Origin: Oscillospiraceae bacterium
Lineage (GTDB): Bacteria; Bacillota; Clostridia; Oscillospirales; Oscillospiraceae
NCBI GenBank assembly: GCA_016296565.1
Contig: JAEDJB010000003.1
Span: forward strand, 1 to 55,360
Reading direction: 5' to 3'
Length of the DNA stretch: 55,360 nucleotides
This document shows, in pieces, positions 1 through 8,943 of the stretch. The number at the start of each line of letters is the position of its first letter. Positions within the stretch are counted from its first letter, which is position 1. A model generated the notes under the pieces. The model did no database searches. It was not told the DNA's origin and was given only the letters and a program-made list of their open reading frames with translations. Made by a program: the position numbers and the translations under genes.

Positions 1-257
1 ACCAGCTGGGGCTGGCGGCAGACATCGTGGACCAGAGCTACCAGAGCCTGGACGAGAACCAGGCGGACACCCCCGTGCAGCAGTGGCTCATGGCCCACTG
101 CTGGGAGTACGGCTTCATTCTCCGCTACCCGCCGGAGAAAAGCGACCTCACCGGGGTCATCTACGAGCCCTGGCACTACCGCTATGTGGGGAGGGAGGCC
201 GCCGGGGCCATCACTCGCCAGGGGATCTGTCTGGAGGAGTACCTGGCTCAGATTTGA
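1..257 (+). CDS. VanY-family D-alanyl-D-alanine carboxypeptidase, C-terminal part
   Basis: The reading frame is open from base 3 to the stop at 257; the gene begins before the window. The visible 84 residues contain GVIYEPWHYRYVG. This matches the EPWHxRYVG signature of VanY/peptidase M15 enzymes, whose His is a zinc ligand in the site that trims the terminal D-Ala from peptidoglycan stem peptides outside the membrane. Only the C-terminal third is present, so the signal peptide and first zinc-binding motif cannot be judged. A strong hairpin follows the stop at once. Family assignment is good; subfamily (VanY or DacB-like) is open. Confidence 0.75.
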   Translation, partial: QLGLAADIVDQSYQSLDENQADTPVQQWLMAHCWEYGFILRYPPEKSDLTGVIYEPWHYRYVGREAAGAITRQGICLEEYLAQI

Positions 258-308
258 AAAAGCGCCGGTAACCCGGGCGAAATTCCGCCTGGGTTACCGG
301 CGCTTTGT
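257..308. terminator. Bidirectional intrinsic terminator
   Basis: Inverted repeat with arms starting AAGCGCCGGTAACCC and ending GGGTTACCGGCGCTT around a loop near 279-287. A-rich sequence lies on the left and TTTGTTT on the right. It lies between converging genes, so it can serve both the carboxypeptidase (+) and the alpha/beta hydrolase (-). Confidence 0.85.
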
Positions 309-312
309 TTCT

Positions 313-1092
313 TCAGCGTTCCTTCTCTTCCTGCAAAAACCGGCTGATTTCCTGCCGGACCCGGAGGGGGTTGTCCAGGTTGGTGCCGTGGTTGGCCCCG
401 GGGATGACCACCAGCTTTGACCCTTTGATTGACTGATGAATGAAGGGCTGCTGCGCGCGGGTCAGGGCGTCATGGTCGCCGATCAGAATCAGCGTCGGGC
501 ATTGGATGCTTGCCAGCCCGGAACGGCTTTCCATGCTGGTCACCGCTTTCCACACCCGATTAAACCCATCATGGTCCATGGAGCCCACCACGTCTTTGAT
601 ATATGCCCTGGTTTCCTTGCTGCTGCCCAAAGCAGCCGCGATGCTCCAGGCAATCCAGCCCATGGGCATGAGCTTCAGGCAGGCCCGGTTGATGGGCACA
701 CAGATCCGCTCGTAGAGATTGAACCGGTTTGTGCATGGCGCGCCGATTAAAATGAGGCGGTCCACCTGGTCGGGGGCATGGATCGCCAGCTGGATTGCGG
801 TATGTCCTCCCAGGGACAACCCGCATACGGCCGCCTTTTTGATGTTCAGATGATCCAGCAGCGCTTTCGCGTCCTGCCAGAACACCTGGGGAGAGACTTC
901 CCCCGGCGGCAGGGAGGACTTGCCGTGGCCCCGCGCGTCCATGGTTACCACCCGATATTGAGAAGAAAAATAGTCCACTTCATTGTTCCATTGGCGCAGG
1001 TCCCAGGAAGCGCCATGCAGAAAAAGCAGGACCTTCCCTTCCCCTTTTTCCTCAAAATAGAGCCTGGCCCCTAAGTTCTCAAAATACGGCAT
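313..1092 (-). CDS. Alpha/beta hydrolase
   Basis: A 259-residue alpha/beta-hydrolase-fold protein. The oxyanion motif FLHGAS is at about 24-29, the nucleophile elbow GLSLGG has Ser93, the acid is Asp206 or Asp208 in IGDHDA, and the base is His235 in PGANHG, so the triad looks complete. The overall pattern is that of small esterases and lactonases such as the 3-oxoadipate enol-lactonase group. No aromatic catabolic genes are nearby, so the substrate is unknown. It starts only 2 bases after the TetR gene ends, so the two are almost certainly cotranscribed and controlled by the operator at 1713-1766. No signal peptide is visible, so it is probably cytoplasmic. Confidence 0.85.
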   Translation of the reverse strand: MPYFENLGARLYFEEKGEGKVLLFLHGASWDLRQWNNEVDYFSSQYRVVTMDARGHGKSSLPPGEVSPQVFWQDAKALLDHLNIKKAAVCGLSLGGHTAIQLAIHAPDQVDRLILIGAPCTNRFNLYERICVPINRACLKLMPMGWIAWSIAAALGSSKETRAYIKDVVGSMDHDGFNRVWKAVTSMESRSGLASIQCPTLILIGDHDALTRAQQPFIHQSIKGSKLVVIPGANHGTNLDNPLRVRQEISRFLQEEKER

Positions 1093-1094
1093 AT

Positions 1095-1700
1095 TTACCC
1101 TCCCTTCTCCGGACCATAGAGCCCGGTTCTCAGCAGCTCGAGGTACTGGTCAAAGGCGGAATAGGCCCCTTCGTCAACCGTCACCTTCTGGCTGTTGACC
1201 TCACGGACAAACCCCTCCGCCATCCAGGTGACAACCTTCAGGGCCATGTCGGGCGTAACCCCCTCCTTCAGCCTGGACCAATCCAGGTTGGACGCGGTCC
1301 CCGAATGGCTTTCCTGAACCAGCTGGTTGTTTCTCTCTCTGATTTCAGGCGCCACGTCCGGGTGCTGCTCATAGTAGGCGGTATACAGGAAATTCCACAG
1401 GTCGGGGTATTGGTTGATAAAGGCGATCCGCAAATGGGAGAGCTGCTTCAGCCGGTCAAAAAAGTCGGGGTTGCCGGTGTCCACTTCCCGTTTCAGACTC
1501 TCGCTCAAAGCGGCAGTATAGCGGTCATAAAGGTAGAGGTACAGCTGCTTCTTGTTCTGGAAGTAATGATAGAACAGGCCCTTGGAAATGCCCGCCGCCG
1601 CCACAATTTCGTCCACGGTGGTTTTCTTGTAACCATACTTTGCGAACAGAGCGGCCGCGGCATTGACGATCAGGGTGTGCTTTTCTGTTTCCCGCATCAT
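1095..1700 (-). CDS. TetR/AcrR-family transcriptional repressor
   Basis: A 201-residue TetR-type regulator. The N-terminal helix-turn-helix (about residues 8-55) carries the family pattern TTVDEIVAAAGISKGLFYHYFQNK. The variable C-terminal ligand-binding half has no assignable ligand. I chose the Met at 1700 because GAGGAGG lies just upstream of it. The open frame extends to 1781, but those extra codons would run through the promoter and operator. The gene sits behind a consensus-like promoter fully overlapped by two near-palindromes, the arrangement expected for autorepression. It is followed at 2 bases by the hydrolase, which is therefore probably induced by the same ligand. Confidence 0.88.
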   Translation of the reverse strand: MMRETEKHTLIVNAAAALFAKYGYKKTTVDEIVAAAGISKGLFYHYFQNKKQLYLYLYDRYTAALSESLKREVDTGNPDFFDRLKQLSHLRIAFINQYPDLWNFLYTAYYEQHPDVAPEIRERNNQLVQESHSGTASNLDWSRLKEGVTPDMALKVVTWMAEGFVREVNSQKVTVDEGAYSAFDQYLELLRTGLYGPEKGG

Positions 1701-1712
1701 CGTCCTCCTCGG

Positions 1713-1766
1713 TTGACTAAAATCGTCGGTTTTCTTCAGTATAACAAAACCGACGGTTTTAGTCAA
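1713..1766 (-). promoter_or_regulatory. TetR promoter with paired operator
   Basis: On the minus strand, -35 TTGACT (1761-1766) and -10 TATACT (1738-1743) are separated by exactly 17 bases. Two 21-base arms (1713-1733 and 1746-1766) form an inverted repeat with one mismatch. Each arm also holds its own 15-base palindrome, AAAACCGACGGTTTT at 1746-1760 and AAAATCGTCGGTTTT at 1719-1733. One site fills the -35/-10 spacer and the other lies just after the -10, so bound TetR dimers would block the polymerase. Promoter and repeats are read directly; binding is inferred. Confidence 0.8.
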
Positions 1767-1779
1767 TCCATTTGTCTGC

Positions 1780-1822
1780 ACAAAACAGGGCGGCGCAGCC
1801 TTTTGGCTGTGCCGCCCTGGGG
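1780..1822 (-). terminator. Intrinsic terminator of the STAS-ligase gene
   Basis: Arms AGGGCGGCGCAGCC (1787-1800) and GGCTGTGCCGCCCT (1805-1818) pair with one mismatch around TTTT. On the minus strand the hairpin is followed by TGTTTTGTG. It ends transcription of the upstream-lying ligase gene before the TetR promoter region. Confidence 0.75.
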
Positions 1823-1843
1823 AATTGCATATGTTTTTTGCGC

Positions 1844-3727
1844 TTACTTGTGTGCCCCGGTCTTTTCCACCATGTCCTTCTTCAGCTCCAGCATGTTGAC
1901 CTTGCCGGTGGAGAAGGAGGGGAAGGCGTCGTAGACCACGAAGTGGCTGGGGATCTTGTACCGGGCAATGCGGTCAGCCAGGAAGGCCCGCATCCGCTCC
2001 TCCTGGAACCTGGCCCCGTTTTTCAGGATCACAGCCGCCGCCACGATCTCCCCGTAGAAGGGGTCGGGCAGGCCCAGCACCTTCACGTCGGCAATGTCCT
2101 CGTGCTCCGAGATGGCGGAGGCAATCTCGTTGGGGATGATGTTCTCCCCGCCCCGGATGATGATCTCCTTCTTCCGGCCCACCAGGTGGACATAGCCGTC
2201 CTCGTCGATATAACCCAGGTCGCCGGTGCACAGCCAGCCCTCGTCGTTGAAGTCCTGGCGCTCCAGCTCCAGCTTATAGTAGCAGACCATCATATTGTAG
2301 CCCTTCAGCAGGATTTCTCCCGTTTCCGAGCCGTCCCGCTTGCACTCCCGGCCGGTGGCCATGTCCCGCACGGAGACCTGGATGTTCTTCAGGGGCTTGC
2401 CGATGGTGGTGGCCACGTGCTCCAGGGTGTCCTCGTAGTCGCTCTCTGTTGCAATGGCCAGCTCCGTCAGGCCGTAGGCCGCCATGATGTGGTTGTTGGG
2501 GAAGTTTTTCCGGAGCAGCACCACCTGGGCCTCGGTGGCGGCGGCGCCTCCCAGCAAGCTGCACCGGACGGAGGCCACCTTCTCCTGGCTGAACTCCTTG
2601 CTGTGGACCAGGGCCAGCATCATGGTGGGCACCGAGTGGAGGATGGTGCACTGCTCCCGCTGAATGAGGGAGAGGATGGTCTCCGTGCGCATGTTGGCGG
2701 GGATATGGACCTCTGCCCCGGCGATGGCGCAGGCGAAGAGGCAGCCCGTAAAGCCGAAGATATGGAACAGGGGCAGGATCTGGCAGTTCCGGTCCCGGGC
2801 GGTGAGGTGGGTGTTTTCCGCGGTGGCGGCGGCGGCGTTGAGCACGTTGTAAGCCGACAGCAGCACCCCCTTGGGCTTGCCGGTGGTGCCCGAGCTGAAG
2901 ATGACCAGGGAGGCGTCGTCGGCCTCCACCTTCTCCTGGAACTGTCCCATGAGGGCCCCGTACTCCCGGTACCGCTTGGAGAAGTCCACGTCGCTGCTCA
3001 TCTCATACACCCAGCGGATACGGGAGTCCGGGCCGGCCAGCTCGTCGGCAAAGGCATCCCGCTGGCTCACCGCGGGCATGTCGCCCATGCAGAAGTGGGT
3101 GATGTCCCCGATCTGGGCCAGCTGGACGATCTCCTTGGCCTTCAGGTCGTAGTTGATGAGCAGGGCCAGGGCCCCCAGCTTCTGGATGGCGAAGAAGGTC
3201 ATGATCCAGTTGGGGGAGTTTGCCCCGCACAGGGCCACATGGCTTCCCTTGCGCACCCCCAGCTTCTGCAGGTCCCGGGCGATGATCTGGGAGGTCTGCT
3301 CAATGTCCCGCCAGGTGTACCGGCGGTCGGCCACCAGGAAGGTGGCGTTGGGGCACCGGTCCATCTTCTCCTGGAGCAGCTCCTGGAAGGACTGGTACCG
3401 GTGCTGAGGCTGCTCGGTCCGGGGCAGGCGGGTCATGTCCAGCAGGTGGTCCAGGCCCGCGGAGCGGACGGTCTCGTAGATGGCCTCGCTGGCGTGGATG
3501 ATCTTCATGACCTTCTCCGGCCCCAGCCGTTTCCGGATCACCAGCAGCTCCCGCAGGCCGGCGGCGGAGATATACACCACATCCCGGAAGTCGAAGAGGA
3601 TTTCCTGGATGGCGTCGTAGTCCAGCGCCTGGGTTTTTTCGTGGAGGATGGGACAGGTGTGCGGGTCAATCCGTCCCTCAATGGTAATGATGCACTGACC
3701 CTGGTGCTGCTGAACGTGAAGTATCAT
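1844..3727 (-). CDS. STAS domain fused to an AMP-forming acyl-CoA synthetase
   Basis: A single uninterrupted 627-residue frame. Residues 1-100 form a STAS (SpoIIAA/RsbV-like) domain with GRIDPHTCPIL and VVYISAAGLRELL. Residues from about 112 form a class I adenylate-forming enzyme with phosphate-binding loop SSGTTGKPKG (278-287), A5 motif AAYGLTELA, hinge region GWLCTGDLGYIDEDGY and C-terminal STGK whose Lys is about residue 609. The ligase half resembles medium- or long-chain acyl-CoA synthetases, which convert acid, ATP and CoA to acyl-CoA, AMP and PPi; the substrate is not readable. The STAS phospho-acceptor region keeps one Ser (Ser54). The fusion suggests the ligase is tethered to or controlled by a partner protein. 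The gene has its own promoter and terminator. The weak AGGGGGG ribosome site fits the Met at 3727. Confidence 0.88.
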   Translation of the reverse strand: MILHVQQHQGQCIITIEGRIDPHTCPILHEKTQALDYDAIQEILFDFRDVVYISAAGLRELLVIRKRLGPEKVMKIIHASEAIYETVRSAGLDHLLDMTRLPRTEQPQHRYQSFQELLQEKMDRCPNATFLVADRRYTWRDIEQTSQIIARDLQKLGVRKGSHVALCGANSPNWIMTFFAIQKLGALALLINYDLKAKEIVQLAQIGDITHFCMGDMPAVSQRDAFADELAGPDSRIRWVYEMSSDVDFSKRYREYGALMGQFQEKVEADDASLVIFSSGTTGKPKGVLLSAYNVLNAAAATAENTHLTARDRNCQILPLFHIFGFTGCLFACAIAGAEVHIPANMRTETILSLIQREQCTILHSVPTMMLALVHSKEFSQEKVASVRCSLLGGAAATEAQVVLLRKNFPNNHIMAAYGLTELAIATESDYEDTLEHVATTIGKPLKNIQVSVRDMATGRECKRDGSETGEILLKGYNMMVCYYKLELERQDFNDEGWLCTGDLGYIDEDGYVHLVGRKKEIIIRGGENIIPNEIASAISEHEDIADVKVLGLPDPFYGEIVAAAVILKNGARFQEERMRAFLADRIARYKIPSHFVVYDAFPSFSTGKVNMLELKKDMVEKTGAHK

Positions 3728-3782
3728 GATGCGCCCCCCTTTGGCAGCTAAATTTGCGTTCGCAGTTTATTGTATCGTCAAT

Positions 3783-3811
3783 ATGATACAATAGCCTTTG
3801 GAAAATGTAAA
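3783..3811 (-). promoter_or_regulatory. Promoter of the STAS-ligase gene
   Basis: Minus strand -35 TTTACA (3806-3811), 17-base spacer, -10 TATCAT (3783-3788). The inverted repeat ATTGTATC (3769-3776) / GATACAAT (3785-3792) overlaps the -10 and the probable start site, so it may be an operator. Confidence 0.55.
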
Positions 3812-3880
3812 GCAAATTTGTAATATCTTCAAAAAAACATATTTCAACAGAAAGCAATCTCTTTTACCCTGCCTCACCCA

Positions 3881-3919
3881 CGAAAAAAGCAAGGTATGAC
3901 GTTGGTCATACCTTGCTTT
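3881..3919 (-). terminator. Intrinsic terminator of the dgt-dnaG-rpoD-TSUP operon
   Basis: Perfect 15-base arms AAAGCAAGGTATGAC (3886-3900) and its complement (3905-3919) around GTTG, followed on the minus strand by TTTTTTCG. It starts right after the TSUP stop codon. Confidence 0.9.
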
Positions 3920-3920
3920 G

Positions 3921-4685
3921 TTACCCTAAGATTTGAGACAAAACTTTCACAAAAAAGATGGCCAGCACCACCAGAATGAGGGGCTTTACGAACTTCACCC
4001 CGCCCTGGATAAAGAAGCGGGTGCCCAGGTAGTTGCCCAGGATGCCGAAGCAGCCAGCCACCAGGCCCAGGGTCAGGATCACCTGCCCGCCCGCCAGAAA
4101 GACCGCCAGGGCGGCCAGGTTGGTGGTGAGGTTGATGGCCTTGGTGATGCCGTTGGCTCTGGTGATCTCCATGTGGGCCAGGGCCGTGAGGGCCAGAATC
4201 AGGAAGGTGCCGGTGCCCGGGCCATAAAAGCCGTCGTAGGCCCCGATGAACAGGGCGGCCAGGGCGCTCACCGCCCAGGTGCGCCGGGGGGAGCAGGGCG
4301 GCCGCTCCTCCTGGGTGAGGGCCTTGCCCCGGAGGACATACAGGGCCACCAGGGGGAGGATCACCAGCATCAGCCGGGTGAACACCTCCGCGTCCAGCTT
4401 CAAAGCCAGCTTGGCCCCCAGGGAGGACCCCACAAAGGCCAGCGCCACGCACAGGGCCGCCTGCCGCCAGGGGATGAACCCCCGCCGGGCATAGCGGACG
4501 GTGGTGAGGGTGGTGCCCATGGAGGAGCTGAGCTTGTTGGTGGCGATGGACATATGGACAGGGATGCCGGCGATGAGATAGGCGGGCAGGGAAATGAGGC
4601 CCCCTCCGCCAGCCACTGCATCCACAAAGCCCCCCAGAAACACCAGCGGGCACACAATGAGAAAGTGGAGCAGTGTCAGGGTCAT
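3921..4685 (-). CDS. TSUP (TauE/SafE, DUF81) family membrane transporter
   Basis: A 254-residue, very hydrophobic protein with roughly eight membrane segments. Both halves carry the family pattern: FLGGFVDAVAGGGGLISLPAYL near the N terminus and GAYDGFYGPGTGTFL in the middle, followed by a conserved Asn-Gly-Thr-Lys-Asn stretch (ANGITKAINL). Members export or import small sulfur- or carbon-containing anions such as sulfite, sulfoacetate or taurine-derived compounds; nothing here fixes the substrate. It begins 6 bases after rpoD ends, so it is the last gene of the dgt-dnaG-rpoD operon and ends at a strong terminator. There is no functional link to the replication genes that I can see. Confidence 0.88.
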   Translation of the reverse strand: MTLTLLHFLIVCPLVFLGGFVDAVAGGGGLISLPAYLIAGIPVHMSIATNKLSSSMGTTLTTVRYARRGFIPWRQAALCVALAFVGSSLGAKLALKLDAEVFTRLMLVILPLVALYVLRGKALTQEERPPCSPRRTWAVSALAALFIGAYDGFYGPGTGTFLILALTALAHMEITRANGITKAINLTTNLAALAVFLAGGQVILTLGLVAGCFGILGNYLGTRFFIQGGVKFVKPLILVVLAIFFVKVLSQILG

Positions 4686-4691
4686 GTCTCT

Positions 4692-6005
<1,314 letters not shown>

Positions 6006-6017
6006 CTCCTATACACG

Positions 6018-7760
6018 TCATAAACTTTTCTTTTTTCGGTAACTGTCCCGGGCGGCTAAGAGGGCGTCCTCGCCGGTGTCCTCCCGCTTGGCCCGCTGGG
6101 TGTCAATCATGGCGCGGTAATCGGCCATGGCGTTGGTTCCGTTTTCCAGGGCCTCCGGCTGGCGGAGGATTTCGGCCAGCAGCTCGGCCTCCTCCCGCTC
6201 CAGCTCTCCCTCCAGCATACCCAGCTGGAGGGGCCGTCCCGCCTGGAGACGGCCGCGAAGAACCTGGTAAATCTTCCCCAGAACCGGGGAGGAAAAATGC
6301 TCGGGCTCCAGCCCGGCGGTCTCCCGGGCCAGGGCGGGGTCCAGCATCAGCAGCCGGATCACCCCTTCCTCCGCCCGGGCGGAGCGGGGATCACTGTACC
6401 GCAGCTGCCGGGCTCTGGGCTGAACCTGGGCCACCGGGGTCATGTCCCGGCGGGTCTGCTTCTTTTTCGCCCCCCGCAGGCGCTGGTTCCAGGCCCGCTG
6501 AATCTCCTGGAGCAGGGCAGCTTTGCCCACGCCGGTGAGCTCGGACAGCTGCCCGGCATAGACCTCCCGCTCCACGGGGCTGTCCAGCGCAGAGAGCATC
6601 TCCGCCGCGGCCCGGGCAAACTCGGTCTTCTGGACGGGGTCCGACAGATCATACTTGCTCTGAAGCTGGCGGAGGTTATAATCCACATAGTTTTCCGACT
6701 GGTCCAGCAGCCGGGCGAAGGCGTCCCGCCCGTAGGTGCGAATAAACTCGTCGGGGTCCTTGGCGCCGGTGACCCGGAGCACCCGGACCTTCAGGCCGGT
6801 CTTTTCCAGCAGGGGGATGGCCCGGTTGGCCGCCTGAATCCCCGCTGTGTCGGCGTCGTAACAGATGACCACCTCTTTGGTAAACCGGGACAGGAGCTTG
6901 GCGTGGTCGGCGGTGAGGGCGGTGCCCAGGCTGGCCACGGCGCAGTCAAACCCCGCCTGGTAGAGGGAAATGGTGTCCATATACCCTTCCGTGAGAACGA
7001 TCCGGCCCATCTTGGTGGTCTTGGCCAGGTTCAGGGCAAAGAGGTTGCGGCTTTTGTTGAACACGGGGGTGTCCGGGGAGTTTAAGTACTTGGGGGTGCC
7101 GTCCCCCAGCACCCGGCCGCCGAAGCCGATCACGTCTCCCCGCAGGTCGATGATGGGGAACATCACCCGGTTCCGGAACCGGTCGTAAATGCCCCCCTTC
7201 TGGTTGCTCACCGCAAGACCCGCGTCCAGCAGGTCCCGCTTGTCATAACCCTTTTGGGCCATGGCCTTGATGAGGCCGTCCCACCCCTCCGGGGCGTACC
7301 CCAGGCCGAAGCGGGTCATGATCCCCTTGGACAGGCCCCGGCCCCGCAGGTAGTCCAGCCCCGGCTGGCCCTGGGGGGCGTAAAGCTGGCTGTGGAAGTA
7401 CCGGGCGGCCTCCTTGTTCAGGGCCAGCAGACGGCCCCGGCGGCGGCGGCTGGACTCATCCAGGTCCCCCTCGGGAAACTCCATCCCCGCCCGCTTGGCC
7501 AAAAGGCGCAGGGCGTCCACATAGGGCAGGTTTTCCAGCTCCATCACAAAGGAGATCACCCCGCCCCCCTTGCCGCAGCCGAAGCAGTGGTAGAGCTGCC
7601 GGTCGGGCAGCACGTGGAAGGAGGCGGTTTTCTCCCCGTGGAAGGGGCACAGGCCCCAGTAGCTTCCCCCCTTTGGGGTGAGGGTAACATAGTCGGAGAC
7701 CACATCGACAATGTCGCTTCGAGCCACCAGCTCGTCGATAAACGCAGATGGGATCGCCAT
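6018..7760 (-). CDS. dnaG: DNA primase DnaG
   Basis: A 580-residue bacterial primase that makes RNA primers at the replication fork. The N-terminal zinc ribbon uses Cys38, His41, Cys59 and Cys62 (CPFH...CFGC). The catalytic core has a TOPRIM fold with Glu258 in LTEGYMD and Asp302/Asp304 in YDADTAG. A C-terminal helical domain from about 430 should contact DnaB helicase. I chose the Met at 7760 over an upstream in-frame ATG because AGGAGG lies 8 bases before it and family members start at this point. dgt lies 67 bases upstream and rpoD 12 bases downstream in the same operon. Confidence 0.97.
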   Translation of the reverse strand: MAIPSAFIDELVARSDIVDVVSDYVTLTPKGGSYWGLCPFHGEKTASFHVLPDRQLYHCFGCGKGGGVISFVMELENLPYVDALRLLAKRAGMEFPEGDLDESSRRRRGRLLALNKEAARYFHSQLYAPQGQPGLDYLRGRGLSKGIMTRFGLGYAPEGWDGLIKAMAQKGYDKRDLLDAGLAVSNQKGGIYDRFRNRVMFPIIDLRGDVIGFGGRVLGDGTPKYLNSPDTPVFNKSRNLFALNLAKTTKMGRIVLTEGYMDTISLYQAGFDCAVASLGTALTADHAKLLSRFTKEVVICYDADTAGIQAANRAIPLLEKTGLKVRVLRVTGAKDPDEFIRTYGRDAFARLLDQSENYVDYNLRQLQSKYDLSDPVQKTEFARAAAEMLSALDSPVEREVYAGQLSELTGVGKAALLQEIQRAWNQRLRGAKKKQTRRDMTPVAQVQPRARQLRYSDPRSARAEEGVIRLLMLDPALARETAGLEPEHFSSPVLGKIYQVLRGRLQAGRPLQLGMLEGELEREEAELLAEILRQPEALENGTNAMADYRAMIDTQRAKREDTGEDALLAARDSYRKKKSL

Positions 7761-7794
7761 ATCCTTTCCCTCCTTCCTGGGGGCGGCACGCAAA

Positions 7795-7824
7795 CAGCGG
7801 CGGGAGCAAGCCCCCGCCCTACAG
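7795..7824. repeat. GC-rich intergenic palindrome between dgt and dnaG
   Basis: GGCGGGAGC and GCCCCCGCC flank an AA centre (within 7799-7819), so the spacer between dgt and dnaG can form a hairpin on either strand. There is no clean U-run, so it is not a convincing terminator. It resembles dispersed REP-like palindromes, but I cannot test copy number here. Confidence 0.4.
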
Positions 7825-7827
7825 GGC

Positions 7828-8832
7828 TTATTTCACCGACCAGGCCAGGGGGATAAAGGCGTCGCAGTATTTTTCCACCGCGTACTTGTCGGTCATGCCG
7901 GCGATGTAGTCGCAGACGGCCCGGTCCACTCCTTCCCGCATCCGGATGTCCTGGTAGTCCGGGGGGAGCTTGTCCGGGTCCTTCTGATAGTACTCAAACA
8001 GCCGGGCGATCATGTCCTGGGCCTTGGATTCCTCCCCCTTGGCCCGGGGATTCCGGTAAACCGCCTCGAACATAAAGTTCCGCAGGCGGGTCATGGCGCT
8101 GCCGCAGGCGGGAGACTGGCAGATCTCCTTCTTCCCCTGGCTGGCCTCGATCACATCCTTTACCAGGGTGTTGATCCGCCCCCCGTGGTCAAAGCCCAGC
8201 ACCTGGGAGATGTCCAGGGGAATGTCCAGGGGGTAGATGATCCCGCCCCGCATGGCATCGTCAATGTCGTGGTTGATGTAGGCAATTTTGTCCGCCAGGC
8301 GGACGATCTGGCCCTCCAGGGTCTCCGCCCGGTCCGGCCCCGTGTGGCAGAGGATGCCCCGGCGGACCTCATAGCACAGGTTCAGGCCGTCGCCGCCGTT
8401 TTCCAGCCGGTCCACCACCCGCAGGGACTGCTCATTGTGGCGAAAGCCCCCTGCCATGATCTGGTTGAGCACCCGCTCCCCGGCGTGGCCGAAGGGGGTG
8501 TGGCCCAGGTCGTGGCCCAGGGCGATGGCCTCGGTGAGGTCCTCGTTGAGGCTGAGCCCCCGGGCAATGGTCCGGGAGATCCGGGCCACCTCCAGGGTGT
8601 GGGTCATGCGGGTGCGGTAGTGGTCCCCCTCCGGCTGGAGAAAGACCTGGGTCTTGTGCATGAGCCGCCGGAAGGATTTGGAGTGGACGATCCGGTCCAC
8701 GTCCCGCTGGTAGCAGGTGCGGATCTCGCAGGGCGTTATGGGCCGCAGGCGGCCTTGGGAGGCCGACGAGAGCGACGCAAAGGGCGAAAGCGTCTGACGC
8801 TCCCGCTCCTCGGTTTGTTCACGCAGGGTCAT
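7828..8832 (-). CDS. dgt: dGTPase-like deoxynucleotide triphosphohydrolase (HD domain)
   Basis: A 334-residue HD-superfamily hydrolase. Metal-binding residues are His78 in RTRMTHTLEV, His107-Asp108 in ALGHDLGHTPFGHAGE, and a later Asp in YINHDIDDAM. Dgt-type enzymes split dNTPs into deoxynucleoside and triphosphate and so tune dNTP pools. This length is that of the type 2/deoxyguanosinetriphosphate triphosphohydrolase-like group, not the about 500-residue E. coli Dgt, so substrate preference is uncertain. A strong AGGGGAGGG site precedes the Met at 8832. Position at the head of the dnaG-rpoD operon fits a role in replication. Confidence 0.9.
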   Translation of the reverse strand: MTLREQTEERERQTLSPFASLSSASQGRLRPITPCEIRTCYQRDVDRIVHSKSFRRLMHKTQVFLQPEGDHYRTRMTHTLEVARISRTIARGLSLNEDLTEAIALGHDLGHTPFGHAGERVLNQIMAGGFRHNEQSLRVVDRLENGGDGLNLCYEVRRGILCHTGPDRAETLEGQIVRLADKIAYINHDIDDAMRGGIIYPLDIPLDISQVLGFDHGGRINTLVKDVIEASQGKKEICQSPACGSAMTRLRNFMFEAVYRNPRAKGEESKAQDMIARLFEYYQKDPDKLPPDYQDIRMREGVDRAVCDYIAGMTDKYAVEKYCDAFIPLAWSVK

Positions 8833-8887
8833 GGGCGGTCCCTCCCCTTTCGATGGACAAAATATGTCTCTTCGTTTCTCATATACG

Positions 8888-8912
8888 AAAAGGCAGGCAG
8901 AATTCCTGCCGA
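8888..8912 (-). terminator. Possible weak terminator after the IMPACT-family gene
   Basis: GGCAGG (8892-8897) and CCTGCC (8905-8910) form a short stem, followed on the minus strand by TTTTCG. It separates the gene at 8944-9576 from dgt. The stem is only 6 base pairs, so it may be leaky. Confidence 0.4.
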
Positions 8913-8943
8913 AAACGAAAAATTTCTAACTTTTTTCTGTGAA

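Noticed and set aside
27..257. Separate small gene starting at GTG 27
   Set aside because: The frame is open to the window edge and the residues belong to the C-terminal part of a VanY-type domain, so this is an internal codon.
1772..3751. 659-codon rightward open frame
   Set aside because: It is antisense to the STAS-ligase gene and shows only low-complexity Gly/Val/His/Gln-rich sequence without any family motif, as expected in GC-rich DNA.
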